Assembly (NCBI GenBank): GCA_030180135.1
Contig: CM058238.1
Coordinates: forward strand, 94,919,507 to 94,983,506
Reading direction: 5' to 3'
DNA length: 64,000 nt
Source: Orychophragmus violaceus
Lineage: Eukaryota; Streptophyta; Magnoliopsida; Brassicales; Brassicaceae
This document shows positions 34,606-48,895 of this stretch, in pieces. The translations under genes and the position numbers were made by a program. Within the stretch, counting starts at the first letter, position 1. Each line of letters begins with the position of its first letter. The notes beneath the pieces are model-generated. The model made no database searches. It was not told where the DNA came from and worked only from the letters and a program-made list of their open reading frames with translations.

Positions 34606-37600
34606 GGTCAGTCCATTAGGAGGTTTTGGCCTTAGGATCCTTCCCCCGGTGGATAGAATCAGTTTATCCTATCCCGTCATTGTTTTTACCACCAATTTCT
34701 TCACCAGACCTCTTTGTTATCCATTTGAGAGGTTTGGGTCTTGATAGTTTCAAAAAAACTCGAGTCAATTTTTTCGGGTCAAGGGACCTTGGTTCTCGGT
34801 AGGGCTATAACCTTCCCACGGTGTATAGACGGGTTTTTCGGGTCATTTGTTTTCCACCAATTTCTTCACCAGACCTCTTTTATATCCCATTTTAAGGGTT
34901 TTGGTCATGATAGTTTCAAAAAAACTCGATCCAATTCTTCATGGGTCATGGAAACTTGCATTTTGGCCTTAGAATCCTTCTCGGCGGTGCATCTGGTCAG
35001 GATAATCCATCCCGTTAGTCAGTATGGCCGAGATAATCCTTCCCGTCAGTCCATTAGGAGGTTTTGGCCTTAGGATCCTTCCCCCGGTGGATAGAATCAG
35101 TTTATCCTATCCCGTCATTGTTTTTCCCACCAATTTCTTCACCAGACCTATTTGTTATCCATTCGAGAGGTTTGGGTCTAGATAGTTTCAAAAAAACTCG
35201 AGTCAATTTTTTTGTGTCATGGAACCTTGGTTCTCGGTAGGCTATAACCTTCCCACGGTGTATAGACGGGTTTTTCGGGTCATTTGTTTTCCACCAATTT
35301 CTTCACCAGACCTCTTTTATATCCCATTTTAAGGGTTTTGGTCATGATAGTTTCAAAAAAACTCGATCCAATTCTTCCTGGGTCATGGAAACTTGCATTT
35401 TGGCCTTAGAATCCTTCTCGGTGGTGCATCTGGTCAGGATAATCCATCCCGTTAGTCAGTATGGCCGAGATAGTCCTTCCCGTCAGTCCATTAGGAGGTT
35501 TTGGCCTTAGGATCCTTCCCCCGGTGGATAGAATCAGTTTATCCTATCCCGTCATTGTTTTTACCACCAATTTCTTCACCAGACCTCTTTGTTATCCATT
35601 TGAGAGGTTTGGGTCTTGATAGTTTCAAAAAAACTCGAGTCAATTTTTTCGGGTCAAGGGACCTTGGTTCTCGGTAGGGCTATAACCTTCCCACGGTGTA
35701 TAGACGGGTTTTTCGGGTCATTTGTTTTCCACCAATTTCTTCACCAGACCTCTTTTATATCCTATTTTAAGGGTTTTGGTCATGATAGTTTCAAAAAAAC
35801 TCGATCCAATTCTTCCTGGGTCATGAAAACTTGCATTTTGGCCTTAGAATCCTTCTCGGCGGTGCATCTGGTCAGGATAATCCATCACGTCAGTCAGTAT
35901 GGCCGAGATAGTCCTTCCCGTCAGTCCATTAGGAGGTTTTGGCCTTAGGATCCTTCCCTCGGTGGATAGAATCAGTTTATCATATCCCGTCATTGTTTTT
36001 TCCACCAATTTCTTCACGAGACCTCTTTGTTATCCATTTGAGAGGTTTGGGTCTTGATAGTTTCAAAAAAACTCGAGTCAATTTTTTCGGGTCAAGGAAC
36101 CTTGGTTCTCGGTAGGCTATAACCTTCCCACGGTGTATAGACGGGTTTTTCGGGTCATTTGTTTTCCACCAATTTCTTCACCAGACCTCTTTTATATCCC
36201 ATTTTAAGGGTTTTGGTCATGATAGTTTCAAAAAAACTTGATCCAATTCTTCCTGGGTCATGGAAACTTGCATTTTGGCTTTAGAATCCTTCTCGGCGGT
36301 GCATCTGGTCAGGATAATCCATCCCGTTAGTCAGTATGGCCGAGATAGTCCTTCCCGTCAGTCCATTAGGAGGTTTTGGCCTTAGGATCCTTCCCCCGGT
36401 GGATAGAATCAGTTTATCCTATCCCGTCATTGTTTTTTCCACCAATTTCTTCACCAGACCTCTTTGTTATCCATTTTAGAGGTTTGGGTCTTGATAGTTT
36501 CAAAAAAACTCGAGTCAATTTTTTTGGGTCAAGGAACCTTGGTTCTCGGTAGGCTATAACCTTCCCACGGTGTATAGACGGGTTTTTCAGGTCATTTTTT
36601 TCCACCAATTTCTTCACCAGACCTCTTTTATATCCCATTTTAAGGGTTTTGGTCAAGATAGTTTCAAAAAAACTCGATCCAATTCTTCCTGGGTCATGGA
36701 AACTTGCATTTTGGCCTTAGAATCCTTCTCGGCGGTGCATCTGGTCAGGATAATCCATCCCGTCAGTCAGTATGGCCGAGATAGTCATTCCCGTCAGTTC
36801 GTTTCCATCCCGTCAGTCATTCTGGCCGCGAGAATGCTAGTCCTTTGTTTTTTTGGTCGAGGGATTCCACACCTTACGTCATTTAGGGTGGTTTTTTGGC
36901 CTTAGGATCCTTCCCGGCGGTTCATCCGGTCAGTCCATTAGGAGGTTTTGGCCTTAGGATCCTTCCCCCGGTGGATAGAATCAGTTTATCCTATCCCGTC
37001 ATTGTTTTTTCCACCAATTTCTTCACCAGACCTCTTTGTTATCCATTTGAGAGGTTTGGGTCTTGATAGTTTCATAAAAACTCGAGTCAATTTTTTTCGG
37101 GTCATGGAACCTTGGTTCTCGGTAGGCTATAACCTTCCCACGGTGTATAGACGGGTTTTTCGGGTCATTTGTTTTCCACCAATTTCTTCACCAGACCTCT
37201 TTTATATCCCATTTTAAGGATTTTGGTCATGATAGTTTCAAAAAAACTCGATCCAATTCTTCCTGGGTCATGGAAACTTGCATTTTGGCCTTAGAATCCT
37301 TCTCGGCGGTGCATCTGGTCAGGATAATCCATCCCGTTAGTCAGTATGGCCGAGATAGTCCTTCCCGTCAGTCCATTAGGAGGTTTTGGCCTTAGGATCC
37401 TTCCCCCGGTGGATAGAATCAGTTTATCCTATCCCGTCATTATTTTTTCCACCAATTTCTTCACCAGACCTATTTGTTATCCATTCGAGAGGTTTGGGTC
37501 TAGATAGTTTCAAAAAAACTCGAGTCAATTTTTTCGGGTCATGGAACCTTGGTTCTCGGTAGGGCTATAACCTTCCCACGGTGTATAGACGGGTTTTTCG

Positions 37601-38862
37601 GGTCATTTGTTTTCCACCAATTTCTTCACCAGACCTCTTTATATCCCATTTTAAGGGTTTTGGTCATGATAGTTTCAAAAAATCTCGATCCAATTCTTCC
37701 TGGGTCATGGAAACTTGCATTTTGGCCTTAGAATCCTTCTCGGCGGTGCATCTGGTCAGGATAATCCATCCCGTTAGTCAGTATGGCCGAGATAGTCCTT
37801 CCCGTCAGTCCATTAGGAGGTTTTAGCCTTAGGATCCTTCCCCCAGTGGATAGAATCAGTTTATCCTATCCCATCATTGTTTTTTCCACCAATTTCTTCA
37901 CCAGACCTCTTTGTTATCCATTTGAGAGGTTTGGGTCTTGATAGTTTCAAAAAAACTCGAGTCAATTTTTTCGGGTCAAGGAACCTTGGTTCTCGGTAGG
38001 CTATAACCTTCCCACGGTGTATAGACGGGTTTTTCGGGTCATTTGTTTTCCACCAATTTCTTCACCAGACCTCTTTTATATCCTATTTTAAGGGTTTTGG
38101 TCATGATAGTTTCAAAAAAACTCGATCCAATTCTTCCTGGGTCATGAAAACTTGCATTTTGGCCTTAGAATCCTTCTCGGCGGTGCATCTGGTCAGGATA
38201 ATCCATCACGTCAGTCAGTATGGCCGAGATAGTCCTTCCCGTCAGTCCATTAGGAGGTTTTGGCCTTAGGATCCTTCCCTCGGTGGATAGAATCAGTTTA
38301 TCATATCCCGTCATTGTTTTTTCCACCAATTTCTTCACCAGACCTCTTTGTTATCCATTTGAGAGGTTTGGGTCTTGATAGTTTCAAAAAAACTCGAGTT
38401 AATTTTTTCGGGTCAAGGAACCTTGGTTCTCGGTAGGCTATAACCTTCCCACGGTGTATAGACGGGTTTTTCGGGTCATTTGTTTTCCACCAATTTCTTC
38501 ACCAGACCTCTTTTATATCCCATTTTAAGGGTTTTGGTCATGATAGTTTCAAAAAAACTTGATCCAATTCTTCCTGGGTCATGGAAACTTGCATTTTGGC
38601 CATAGAATCCTTCTCGGCGGTGCATCTGGTCAGGATAATACATCACGTTAGTCAGTATGGCCAAGATAGTCCTTTCCGTCAGTTCGTTTCCATCCCGTCA
38701 GTCAGTATGGCCGAGATAGTCATTTCCGTCAGTTCGTTTCCATCCCGTCAGTCATTCTGGCCGCGAGAATGCTAGTCCTTTGTTGTTTTGGTCGAGGGAT
38801 TCCACACCTTACGTCATTTAGGGTGGTTTTTTGGCCTTAGGATCCTTCCCGGCGGTTCATCC
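34606..38862. repeat. 4257-bp tandem duplication, copy 1 (2322 + 1935)
   Basis: Starts at the fused 'ggtcagtccatt' junction, with an internal junction at 36928. Landmarks recur exactly 4257 bp downstream: 34741 with 38998, 35616 with 39873, 36570 with 40827, 36948 with 41205, and 'cattattttttcc' at 37441 with 41698. Correspondence ends soon after, because this copy has lost about one 437-bp unit near 37560 and carries 'acctctttatatccc', a 3-bp deletion, near 37636. Confidence 0.9.
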
Positions 38863-41800
38863 GGTCAGTCCATTAGGAGGTTTTGGCCTTAGGATCCTTC
38901 CCCCGGTGGATAGAATCAGTTTATCCTATCCCGTCATTGTTTTTACCACCAATTTCTTCACCAGACCTCTTTGTTATCCATTTGAGAGGTTTGGGTCTTG
39001 ATAGTTTCAAAAAAACTCGAGTCAATTTTTTCGGGTCAAGGGACCTTGGTTCTCGGTAGGGCTATAACCTTCCCACGGTGTATAGACGGGTTTTTCGGGT
39101 CATTTGTTTTCCACCAATTTCTTCACCAGACCTCTTTTATATCCCATTTTAAGGGTTTTGGTCATGATAGTTTCAAAAAAACTCGATCCAATTCTTCCTG
39201 GGTCATGGAAACTTGCATTTTGGCCTTAGAATCCTTCTCGGCGGTGCATCTGGTCAGGATAATCCATCCCGTTAGTCAGTATGGCCGAGATAATCCTTCC
39301 CGTCAGTCCATTAGGAGGTTTTGGCCTTAGGATCCTTCCCCCGGTGGATAGAATCAGTTTATCCTATCCCGTCATTGTTTTTTCCACCAATTTCTTCACC
39401 AGACCTATTTGTTATCCATTCGAGAGGTTTGGGTCTAGATAGTTTCAAAAAAACTCGAGTCAATTTTTTTGTGTCATGGAACCTTGGTTCTCGGTAGGCT
39501 ATAACCTTCCCACGGTGTATAGACGGGTTTTTCGGGTCATTTGTTTTCCACCAATTTCTTCACCAGACCTCTTTTATATCCCATTTTAAGGGTTTTGGTC
39601 ATGATAGTTTCAAAAAAACTCGATCCAATTCTTCCTGGGTCATGGAAACTTGCATTTTGGCCTTAGAATCCTTCTCGGTGGTGCATCTGGTCAGGATAAT
39701 CCATCCCGTTAGTCAGTATGGCCGAGATAGTCCTTCCCGTCAGTCCATTAGGAGGTTTTGGCCTTAGGATCCTTCCCCCGGTGGATAGAATCAGTTTATC
39801 CTATCCCGTCATTGTTTTTACCACCAATTTCTTCACCAGACCTCTCTGTTATCCATTTGAGAGGTTTGGGTCTTGATAGTTTCAAAAAAACTCGAGTCAA
39901 TTTTTTCGGGTCAAGGGACCTTGGTTCTCGGTAGGGCTATAACCTTCCCACGGTGTATAGACGGGTTTTTCGGGTCATTTGTTTTCCACCAATTTCTTCA
40001 CCAGACCTCTTTTATATCCTATTTTAAGGGTTTTGGTCATGATAGTTTCAAAAAAACTCGATCCAATTCTTCCTGGGTCATGAAAACTTGCATTTTGGCC
40101 TTAGAATCCTTCTCGGCGGTGCATCTGGTCAGGATAATCCATCACGTCAGTCAGTATGGCCGAGATAGTCCTTCCCGTCAGTCCATTAGGAGGTTTTGGC
40201 CTTAGGATCCTTCCCTCGGTGGATAGAATCAGTTTATCATATCCCGTCATTGTTTTTTCCACCAATTTCTTCACGAGACCTCTTTGTTATCCATTTGAGA
40301 GGTTTGGGTCTTGATAGTTTCAAAAAAACTCGAGTCAATTTTTTCGGGTCAAGGAACCTTGGTTCTCGGTAGGCTATAACCTTCCCACGGTGTATAGACG
40401 GGTTTTTCGGGTCATTTGTTTTCCACCAATTTCTTCACCAGACCTCATTTATATCCCATTTTAAGGGTTTTGGTCATGATAGTTTCAAAAAAACTTGATC
40501 CAATTCTTCCTGGGTCATGGAAACTTGCATTTTGGCTTTAGAATCCTTCTCGGCGGTGCATCTGGTCAGGATAATCCATCCCGTTAGTCAGTATGGCCGA
40601 GATAGTCCTTCCCGTCAGTCCATTAGGAGGTTTTGGCCTTAGGATCCTTCCCCCGGTGGATAGAATCAGTTTATCCTATCCCGTCATTGTTTTTTCCACC
40701 AATTTCTTCACCAGACCTCTTTGTTATCCATTTTAGAGGTTTGGGTCTTGATAGTTTCAAAAAAACTCGAGTCAATTTTTTTGGGTCAAGGAACCTTGGT
40801 TCTCGGTAGGCTATAACCTTCCCACGGTGTATAGACGGGTTTTTCAGGTCATTTTTTTCCACCAATTTCTTCACCAGACCTCTTTTATATCCCATTTTAA
40901 GGGTTTTGGTCAAGATAGTTTCAAAAAAACTCGATCCAATTCTTCCTGGGTCATGGAAACTTGCATTTTGGCCTTAGAATCCTTCTCGGCGGTGCATCTG
41001 GTCAGGATAATCCATCCCGTCAGTCAGTATGGCCGAGATAGTCATTCCCGTCAGTTCGTTTCCATCCCGTCAGTCATTCTGGCCGCGAGAATGCTAGTCC
41101 TTTGTTTTTTTGGTCGAGGGATTCCACACCTTACGTCATTTAGGGTGGTTTTTTGGCCTTAGGATCCTTCCCGGCGGTTCATCCGGTCAGTCCATTAGGA
41201 GGTTTTGGCCTTAGGATCCTTCCCCCGGTGGATAGAATCAGTTTATCCTATCCCGTCATTGTTTTTTCCACCAATTTCTTCACCAGACCTCTTTGTTATC
41301 CATTTGAGAGGTTTGGGTCTTGATAGTTTCATAAAAACTCGAGTCAATTTTTTTCGGGTCATGGAACCTTGGTTCTCGGTAGGCTATAACCTTCCCACGG
41401 TGTATAGACGGGTTTTTCGGGTCATTTGTTTTCCACCAATTTCTTCACCAGACCTCTTTTATATCCCATTTTAAGGGTTTTGGTCATGATAGTTTCAAAA
41501 AAACTCGATCCAATTCTTCCTGGGTCATGGAAACTTGCATTTTGGCCTTAGAATCCTTCTCGGCGGTGCATCTGGTCAGGATAATCCATCCCGTTAGTCA
41601 GTATGGCCGAGATAGTCCTTCCCGTCAGTCCATTAGGAGGTTTTGGCCTTAGGATCCTTCCCCCGGTGGATAGAATCGGTTTATCCTATCCCGTCATTAT
41701 TTTTTCCACCAATTTCTTCACCAGACCTATTTGTTATCCATTCGAGAGGTTTGGGTCTAGATAGTTTCAAAAAAACTCGAGTCAATTTTTTTGGGTCATG

Positions 41801-43069
41801 GAACCTTGGTTCTCGGTAGGCTATAACCTTCCCACGGTGTATAGACGGGTTTTTCGGGTCATTTGTTTTCCACCAATTTCTTCACCAGACCTCTTTTATA
41901 TCCCATTTTAAGGGTTTTGGTCATGATAGTTTCAAAAAAACTCGATACAATTCTTCCTGGGTCATGGAAACTTGCATTTTGGCCTTAGAATCCTTCTCGG
42001 CGGTGCATCTGGTCAGGATAATCCATCCCGTTAGTCAGTATGGCCGAGATAGTCCTTCCCGTCAGTCCATTAGGAGGTTTTGGCCTTAGGATCCTTCCCC
42101 CGGTGGATAGAATCAGTTTATCCTATCCCGTCATTGTTTTTACCACCAATTTCTTCACCAGACCTCTTTGTTATCCATTTGAGAGGTTTGGGTCTTGATA
42201 GTTTCAAAAAAACTCGAGTCAATTTTTTCGGGTCAAGGGACCTTGGTTCTCGGTAGGGCTATAACCTTCCCACGGTGTATAGACGGGTTTTTCGGGTCAT
42301 TTGTTTTCCACCAATTTCTTCACCAGACCTCTTTTATATCCTATTTTAAGGGTTTTGGTCATGATAGTTTCAAAAAAACTCGATCCAATTCTTCCTGGGT
42401 CATGAAAACATGCATTTTGGCCTTAGAATCCTTCTCGGCGGTGCATCTGGTCAGGATAATCCATCCCGTTAGTCAGTATGGCCGAGATAGTCCTTCCCGT
42501 CAGTCCATTAGGAGGTTTTGGCCTTAGGATCCTTCCCCCGGTGGATAGAATCAGTTTATCCTATCCCGTCATTGTTTTTTCCACCAATTTCTTCACCAGA
42601 CCTCTTTGTTATCCATTTTAGAGGTTTGGGTCTTGATAGTTTCAAAAAAACTCGAGTCAATTTTTTTGGGTCAAGGAACCTTGGTTCTCGGTAGGCTATA
42701 ACCTTCCCACGGTGTATAGACGGGTTTTTCAGGTCATTTTTTTCCACCAATTTCTTCACCAGACCTCTTTTATATCCCATTTTAAGGGTTTTGGTCAAGA
42801 TAGTTTCAAAAAAACTCGATCCAATTCTTCCTGGGTCATGGAAACTTGCATTTTGGCCTTAGAATCCTTCTCGGCGGTGCATCTGGTCAGGATAATCCAT
42901 CCCGTCAGTCAGTATGGCCGAGATAGTCATTCCCGTCAGTTCGTTTCCATCCCGTCAGTCATTCTGGCCGCGAGAATGCTAGTCCTTTGTTTTTTTGGTC
43001 GAGGGATTCCACACCTTACGTCATTTAGGGTGGTTTTTTGGCCTTAGGATCCTTCCCGGCGGTTCATCT
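38863..43069. repeat. 4257-bp tandem duplication, copy 2 (2322 + 1885)
   Basis: Same landmarks as copy 1 up to about 41.8 kb, including the odd 'ttttttgtgtcatggaacc' (about 39464, and 35207 in copy 1), 'cttcacgagacctc' and 'ggtcaagatag'. The second part is 1885 bp rather than 1935, because the module-D segment that ends it has one fewer 50-bp subrepeat. The final junction reads 'catctggtcagtcc', a one-base variant. Confidence 0.9.
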
Positions 43070-45160
43070 GGTCAGTCCATTAGGAGGTTTTGGCCTTAGG
43101 ATCCTTCCCCCGGTGGATAGAATCAGTTTATCCTATCCCGTCATTGTTTTTTCCACCAATTTCTTCACCAGACCTCTTTGTTATCCATTTGAGAGGTTTG
43201 GGTCTTGATAGTTTCATAAAAACTCGAGTCAATTTTTTTCGGGTCATGGAACCTTGGTTCTCGGTAGGCTATAACCTTCCCACGGTGTATAGACGGGTTT
43301 TTCGGGTCATTTGTTTTCCACCAATTTCTTCACCAGACCTCTTTTATATCCCATTTTAAGGGTTTTGGTCATGATAGTTTCAAAAAAACTCGATCCAATT
43401 CTTCCTGGGTCATGGAAACTTGCATTTTGGCCTTAGAATCCTTCTCGGCGGTGCATCTGGTCAGGATAATCCATCCCGTTAGTCAGTATGGCCGAGATAG
43501 TCCTTCCCGTCAGTCCATTAGGAGGTTTTGGCCTTAGGATCCTTCCCCCGGTGGATAGAATCAGTTTATCCTATCCCGTCATTATTTTTTCCACCAATTT
43601 CTTCACCAGACCTATTTGTTATCCATTCGAGAGGTTTGGGTCTAGATAGTTTCAAAAAAACTCGAGTCAATTTTTTCGGGTCATGGAACCTTGGTTCTCG
43701 GTAGGCTATAACCTTCCCACGGTGTATAGACGGGTTTTTCGGGTCATTTGTTTTCCACCAATTTCTTCACCAGACCTCTTTTATATCCCATTTTAAGGGT
43801 TTTGGTCATGATAGTTTCAAAAAAACTCGATCCAATTCTTCCTGGGTCATGGAAACTTGCATTTTGGCCTTAGAATCCTTCTCGGCGGTGCATCTGGTCA
43901 GGATAATCCATCCCGTTAGTCAGTATGGCCGAGATAGTCCTTCCCGTCAGTCCATTAGGAGGTTTTGGCCTTAGGATCCTTCCCCCGGTGGATAGAATCA
44001 GTTTATCCTATCCCGTCATTGTTTTTACCACCAATTTCTTCACCAGACCGCTTTGTTATCCATTTGAGAGGTTTGGGTCTTGATAGTTTCAAAAAAACTC
44101 GAGTCAATTTTTTCGGGTCAAGGGACCTTGGTTCTCGGTAGGGCTATAACCTTCCCACGGTGTATAGACGGGTTTTTCGGGTCATTTGTTTTCCACCAAT
44201 TTCTTCACCAGACCTCTTTTATATCCCATTTTAAGGGTTTTGGTCATGATAGTTTCAAAAAATCTCGATCCAATTCTTCCTGGGTCATGGAAACTTGCAT
44301 TTTGGCCTTAGAATCCTTCTCGGCGGTGCATCTGGTCAGGATAATCCATCCCGTTAGTCAGTATGGCCGAGATAGTCCTTCCCGTCAGTCCATTAGGAGG
44401 TTTTAGCCTTAGGATCCTTCCCCCAGTGGATAGAATCAGTTTATCCTATCCCATCATTGTTTTTTCCACCAATTTCTTCACCAGACCTCTTTGTTATCCA
44501 TTTGAGAGGTTTGGGTCTTGATAGTTTCAAAAAAACTCGAGTCAATTTTTTCGGGTCAAGGAACCTTGGTTCTCGGTAGGCTATAACCTTCCCACGGTGT
44601 ATAGACGGGTTTTTCGGGTCATTTGTTTTCCACCAATTTCTTCACCAGACCTCTTTTATATCCTATTTTAAGGGTTTTGGTCATGATAGTTTCAAAAAAA
44701 CTCGATCCAATTCTTCCTGGGTCATGAAAACTTGCATTTTGGCCTTAGAATCCTTCTCGGCGGTGCATCTGGTCAGGATAATCCATCACGTCAGTCAGTA
44801 TGGCCGAGATAGTCCTTCCCGTCAGTCCATTAGGAGGTTTTGGCCTTAGGATCCTTCCCTCGGTGGATAGAATCAGTTTATCATATCCCGTCATTGTTTT
44901 TTCCACCAATTTCTTCACCAGACCTCTTTGTTATCCATTTGAGAGGTTTGGGTCTTGATAGTTTCAAAAAAACTCGAGTCAATTTTTTCGGGTCAAGGAA
45001 CCTTGGTTCTCGGTAGGCTATAACCTTCCCACGGTGTATAGACGGGTTTTTCGGGTCATTTGTTTTCCACCAATTTCTTCACCAGACCTCTTTTATATCC
45101 CATTTTAAGGGTTTTGGTCATGATAGTTTCAAAAAAACTTGATCCAATTCTTCCTGGGTC
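43070..45160. repeat. Domain III higher-order repeat, last partial copy
   Basis: Follows 36928-38580 but retains the 437-bp unit that copy 1 lost. Shared marks are 'cattattttttcc' (43582), 'aatctcgatcc' (about 44267), 'ttttagccttagg' (44401 and 37821) and 'ccagtggatag'. From 44.2 to 45.4 kb it is collinear with 37.6-38.8 kb at an offset of 6580-6581 bp. Confidence 0.85.
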
Positions 45161-46809
45161 ATGGAAACTTGCATTTTGGCCATAGAATCCTTCTCGGCGG
45201 TGCATCTGGTCAGGATAATACATCACGTTAGTCAGTATGGCCAAGATAGTCCTTTCCGTCAGTTCGTTTCCATCCCGTCAGTCAGTATGGCCGAGATAGT
45301 CATTTCCGTCAGTTCGTTTCCATCCCGTCAGTCATTCTGGCCGCGAGAATGCTAGTCCTTTGTTGTTTTGGCCGAGGGATTCCACACCTTACGTCATTTA
45401 GGGTGGTTTTTTGGCCTTAGGATCCTTCCCGGCGGTTCATCCGGTCATGATAATCCATCCCGTCAATCAGTATGGCCGAGACAGTCCTTCCCGTCAGTCC
45501 ATTAGGAGGTTTTTTGGCCTTAGGATCCTTCCCGGCGGTTCATCCGGTCATGATAATCCATCACGTCAGTCAGTATGGCTGAGATATTCCTTCCCGTCAG
45601 TCCATTAGGAGGTTTTGGCCTTAGGATCCTTCCCCCGGTGGATAGAATCAGTTTATCCTATCCCGTCATTGTTTTTTCCACCAATTTCTTCACCAGACCT
45701 CTTTGTTATCCATTTGAGAGGTTTGGGTCTTGATAGTTTCAAAAAAACTCGAGTCAATTTTTTCGGGACAAGGAACCTTGGTTCTCGGTAGGCTATAACC
45801 TTCCCACGGTGTATAGACGGGTTTTTTGGGTCATTTGTTTTCCACCAATTTCTTCACCAGACCTCTTTTATATCCCATTTTAAGGGTTTTGGTCATGATA
45901 GTTTCAAAAAAACTCGATCCAATTCTTCCTGGGTCATGGAAACTTGCATTTTGGCCTTAGAATCCTTCTCGGCGGTGCATATGGTCAGGATAATCCATCC
46001 CGTTAGTCAGTATGGCCGAGATAGTCCTTCCCGTCAGTCCATTAGGAGGTTTTGGCCTTAGGATCCTTCCCCCGGTGGATAGAATCAGTTTATCCTATCC
46101 CGTCATTGTTTTTTCCACCAATTTCTTCACCAGACCTCTTTGTTATCCATTTGAGAGGTTTGGGTCTTGATAGTTTCAAAAAAACTCGAGTCAATTTTTT
46201 CGGGTCAAGGAACCTTGGTTCTCGGTAGGCTATAACCTTCCCACGGTGTATAGACGGGTTTTTCGGGTCATTTGTTTTCCACCAATTTCTTCACCAGACC
46301 TCTTTTATATCCTATTTTAAGGGTTTTGGTCATGATAGTTTCAAAAAAACTCGATCCAATTCTTCCTGGGTCATGAAAACTTGCATTTTGGCCTTAGAAT
46401 CCTTCTCGGCGGTGCATCTGGTCAGGATAATCCATCACGTCAGTCAGTATGGCCGAGATAGTCCTTCCCGTCAGTCCATTAGGAGGTTTTGGCCTTAGGA
46501 TCCTTCCCTCGGTGGATAGAATCAGTTTATCATATCCCATCATTGTTTTTCCCACCAATTTCTTCACTAGACCTCTTTGTTATCCATTTGAGAGGTTTGG
46601 GTCTTGATAGTTTCAAAAAAACTCGAGTCAATTTTTTCGGGTCAAGGAACCTTGGTTCTCGGTAGGCTATAACCTTCCCACGGTGTATAGACGGGTTTTT
46701 CGGGTCATTTGTTTTCCACCAATTTCTTCACCAGACCTCTTTTATATCCCATTTTAAGGGTTTTGGTCATGATAGTTTCAAAAAAACTTGATCCAATTCT
46801 TCCTGGGTC
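45161..46809. repeat. 1649-bp higher-order repeat, copy 1
   Basis: Opens with 'atggaaacttgcattttggccat', then 'aataatacatcacg', two 50-bp subrepeats, module D and two 'ggttcatccggtcatgataatcc' segments, then 437-bp units with 'ttcgggacaagg' and 'gtgcatatggtc'. The equivalent start is 1649 bp on at 46810. Confidence 0.9.
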
Positions 46810-48895
46810 ATGGAAACTTGCATTTTGGCCTTAGAATCCTTCTCGGCGGTGCATCTGGTCAGGATAATACATCACGTTAGTCAGTATGGCCAAGATAGTC
46901 CTTTCCGTCAGTTCGTTTCCATCCCGTCAGTCAGTATGGCCGAGATAGTCATTTCCGTCAGTTCGTTTCCATCCCGTCAGTCATTCTGGCCGCGAGAATG
47001 CTAGTCCTTTGTTGTTTTGGCCGAGGGATTCCACACCTTACGTCATTTAGGGTGGTTTTTTGGCCTTAGGATCCTTCCCGGCGGTTCATCCGGTCATGAT
47101 AATCCATCCCGTCAATCAGTATGGCCGAGACAGTCCTTCCCGTCAGTCCATTAGGAGGTTTTTTGGCCTTAGGATCCTTCCCGGCGGTTCATCCGGTCAT
47201 GATAATCCATCACGTCAGTCAGTATGGCTGAGATATTCCTTCCCGTCAGTCCATTAGGAGGTTTTGGCCTTAGGATCCTTCCCCCGGTGGATAGAATCAG
47301 TTTATCCTATCCCGTCATTGTTTTTTCCACCAATTTCTTCACCAGACCTCTTTGTTATCCATTTGAGAGGTTTGGGTCTTGATAGTTTCAAAAAAACTCG
47401 AGTCAATTTTTTCGGGACAAGGAACCTTGGTTCTCGGTAGGCTATAACCTTCCCACGGTGTATAGACGGGTTTTTTGGGTCATTTGTTTTCCACCAATTT
47501 CTTCACCAGACCTCTTTTATATCCCATTTTAAGGGTTTTGGTCATGATAGTTTCAAAAAAACTCGATCCAATTCTTCCTGGGTCATGGAAACTTGCATTT
47601 TGGCCTTAGAATCCTTCTCGGCGGTGCATATGGTCAGGATAATCCATCCCGTTAGTCAGTATGGCCGAGATAGTCCTTCCCGTCAGTCCATTAGGAGGTT
47701 TTGGCCTTAGGATCCTTCCCCCGGTGGATAGAATCAGTTTATCCTATCCCGTCATTGTTTTTTCCACAAATTTCTTCACCAGACCTCTTTGTTATCCATT
47801 TGAGAGGTTTGGGTCTTGATAGTTTCAAAAAAACTCGAGTCAATTTTTTCGGGTCAAGGAACCTTGGTTCTCGGTAGGCTATAACCTTCCCACGGTGTAT
47901 AGACGGGTTTTTTGGGTCATTTGTTTTCCACCAATTTCTTCACCAGACCTCTTTTATATCCCATTTTAAGGGTTTTGGTCATGATAGTTTCAAAAAAACT
48001 CGATCCAATTCTTCCTGGGTCATGGAAACTTGCATTTTGGCCTTAGAATCCTTCTCGGCGGTGCATATGGTCAGGATAATCCATCCCGTTAGTCAGTATG
48101 GCCGAGATAGTCCTTCCCGTCAGTCCATTAGGAGGTTTTAGCCTTAGGGTCCTTCCCCCGGTGGATAGAATCAGTTTATCCTATCCCGTCATTGTTTTTT
48201 CCACCAATTTCTTCACCAGACCTCTTTGTTATCCATTTGAGAGGTTTGGGTCTTGATAGTTTCAAAAAAACTCGAGTCAATTTTTTCGGGTCAAGGAACC
48301 TTGGTTCTCGGTAGGCTATAACCTTCCCACGGTGTATAGACGGGTTTTTCGGGTCATTTGTTTTCCACCAATTTCTTCACCAGACCTCTTTTATATCCTA
48401 TTTTAAGGGTTTTGGTCATGATAGTTTCAAAAAAACTCGATCCAATTCTTCCTGGGTCATGAAAACTTGCATTTTGGCCTTAGAATCCTTCTCGGCGGTG
48501 CATCTGGTCAGGATAATCCATCACGTCAGTCAGTATGGCCGAGATAGTCCTTCCCGTCAGTCCATTAGGAGGTTTTGGCCTTAGGATCCTTCCCTCGGTG
48601 GATAGAATCAGTTTATCATATCCCGTCATTGTTTTTTCCACCAATTTCTTCACTAGACCTCTTTGTTATCCATTTGAGAGGTTTGGGTCTTGATAGTTTC
48701 AAAAAAACTCGAGTCAATTTTTTCGGGTCAAGGAACCTTGGTTCTCGGTAGGCTATAACCTTCCCACGGTGTATAGACGGGTTTTTCGGGTCATTTGTTT
48801 TCCACCAATTTCTTCACCAGACCTCTTTTATATCCCATTTTAAGGGTTTTGGTCATGATAGTTTCAAAAAAACTTGATCCAATTCTTCCTGGGTC
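46810..48895. repeat. 1649-bp higher-order repeat, copy 2, expanded by one 437-bp unit (2086 bp)
   Basis: The distance to the next start (48896) is 2086 bp, exactly 1649 + 437. The extra unit carries the 'gtgcatatggtc' and 'gggttttttgggtc' variants of its neighbour, so it is a local one-unit gain like that at 7131-8004. Confidence 0.9.
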
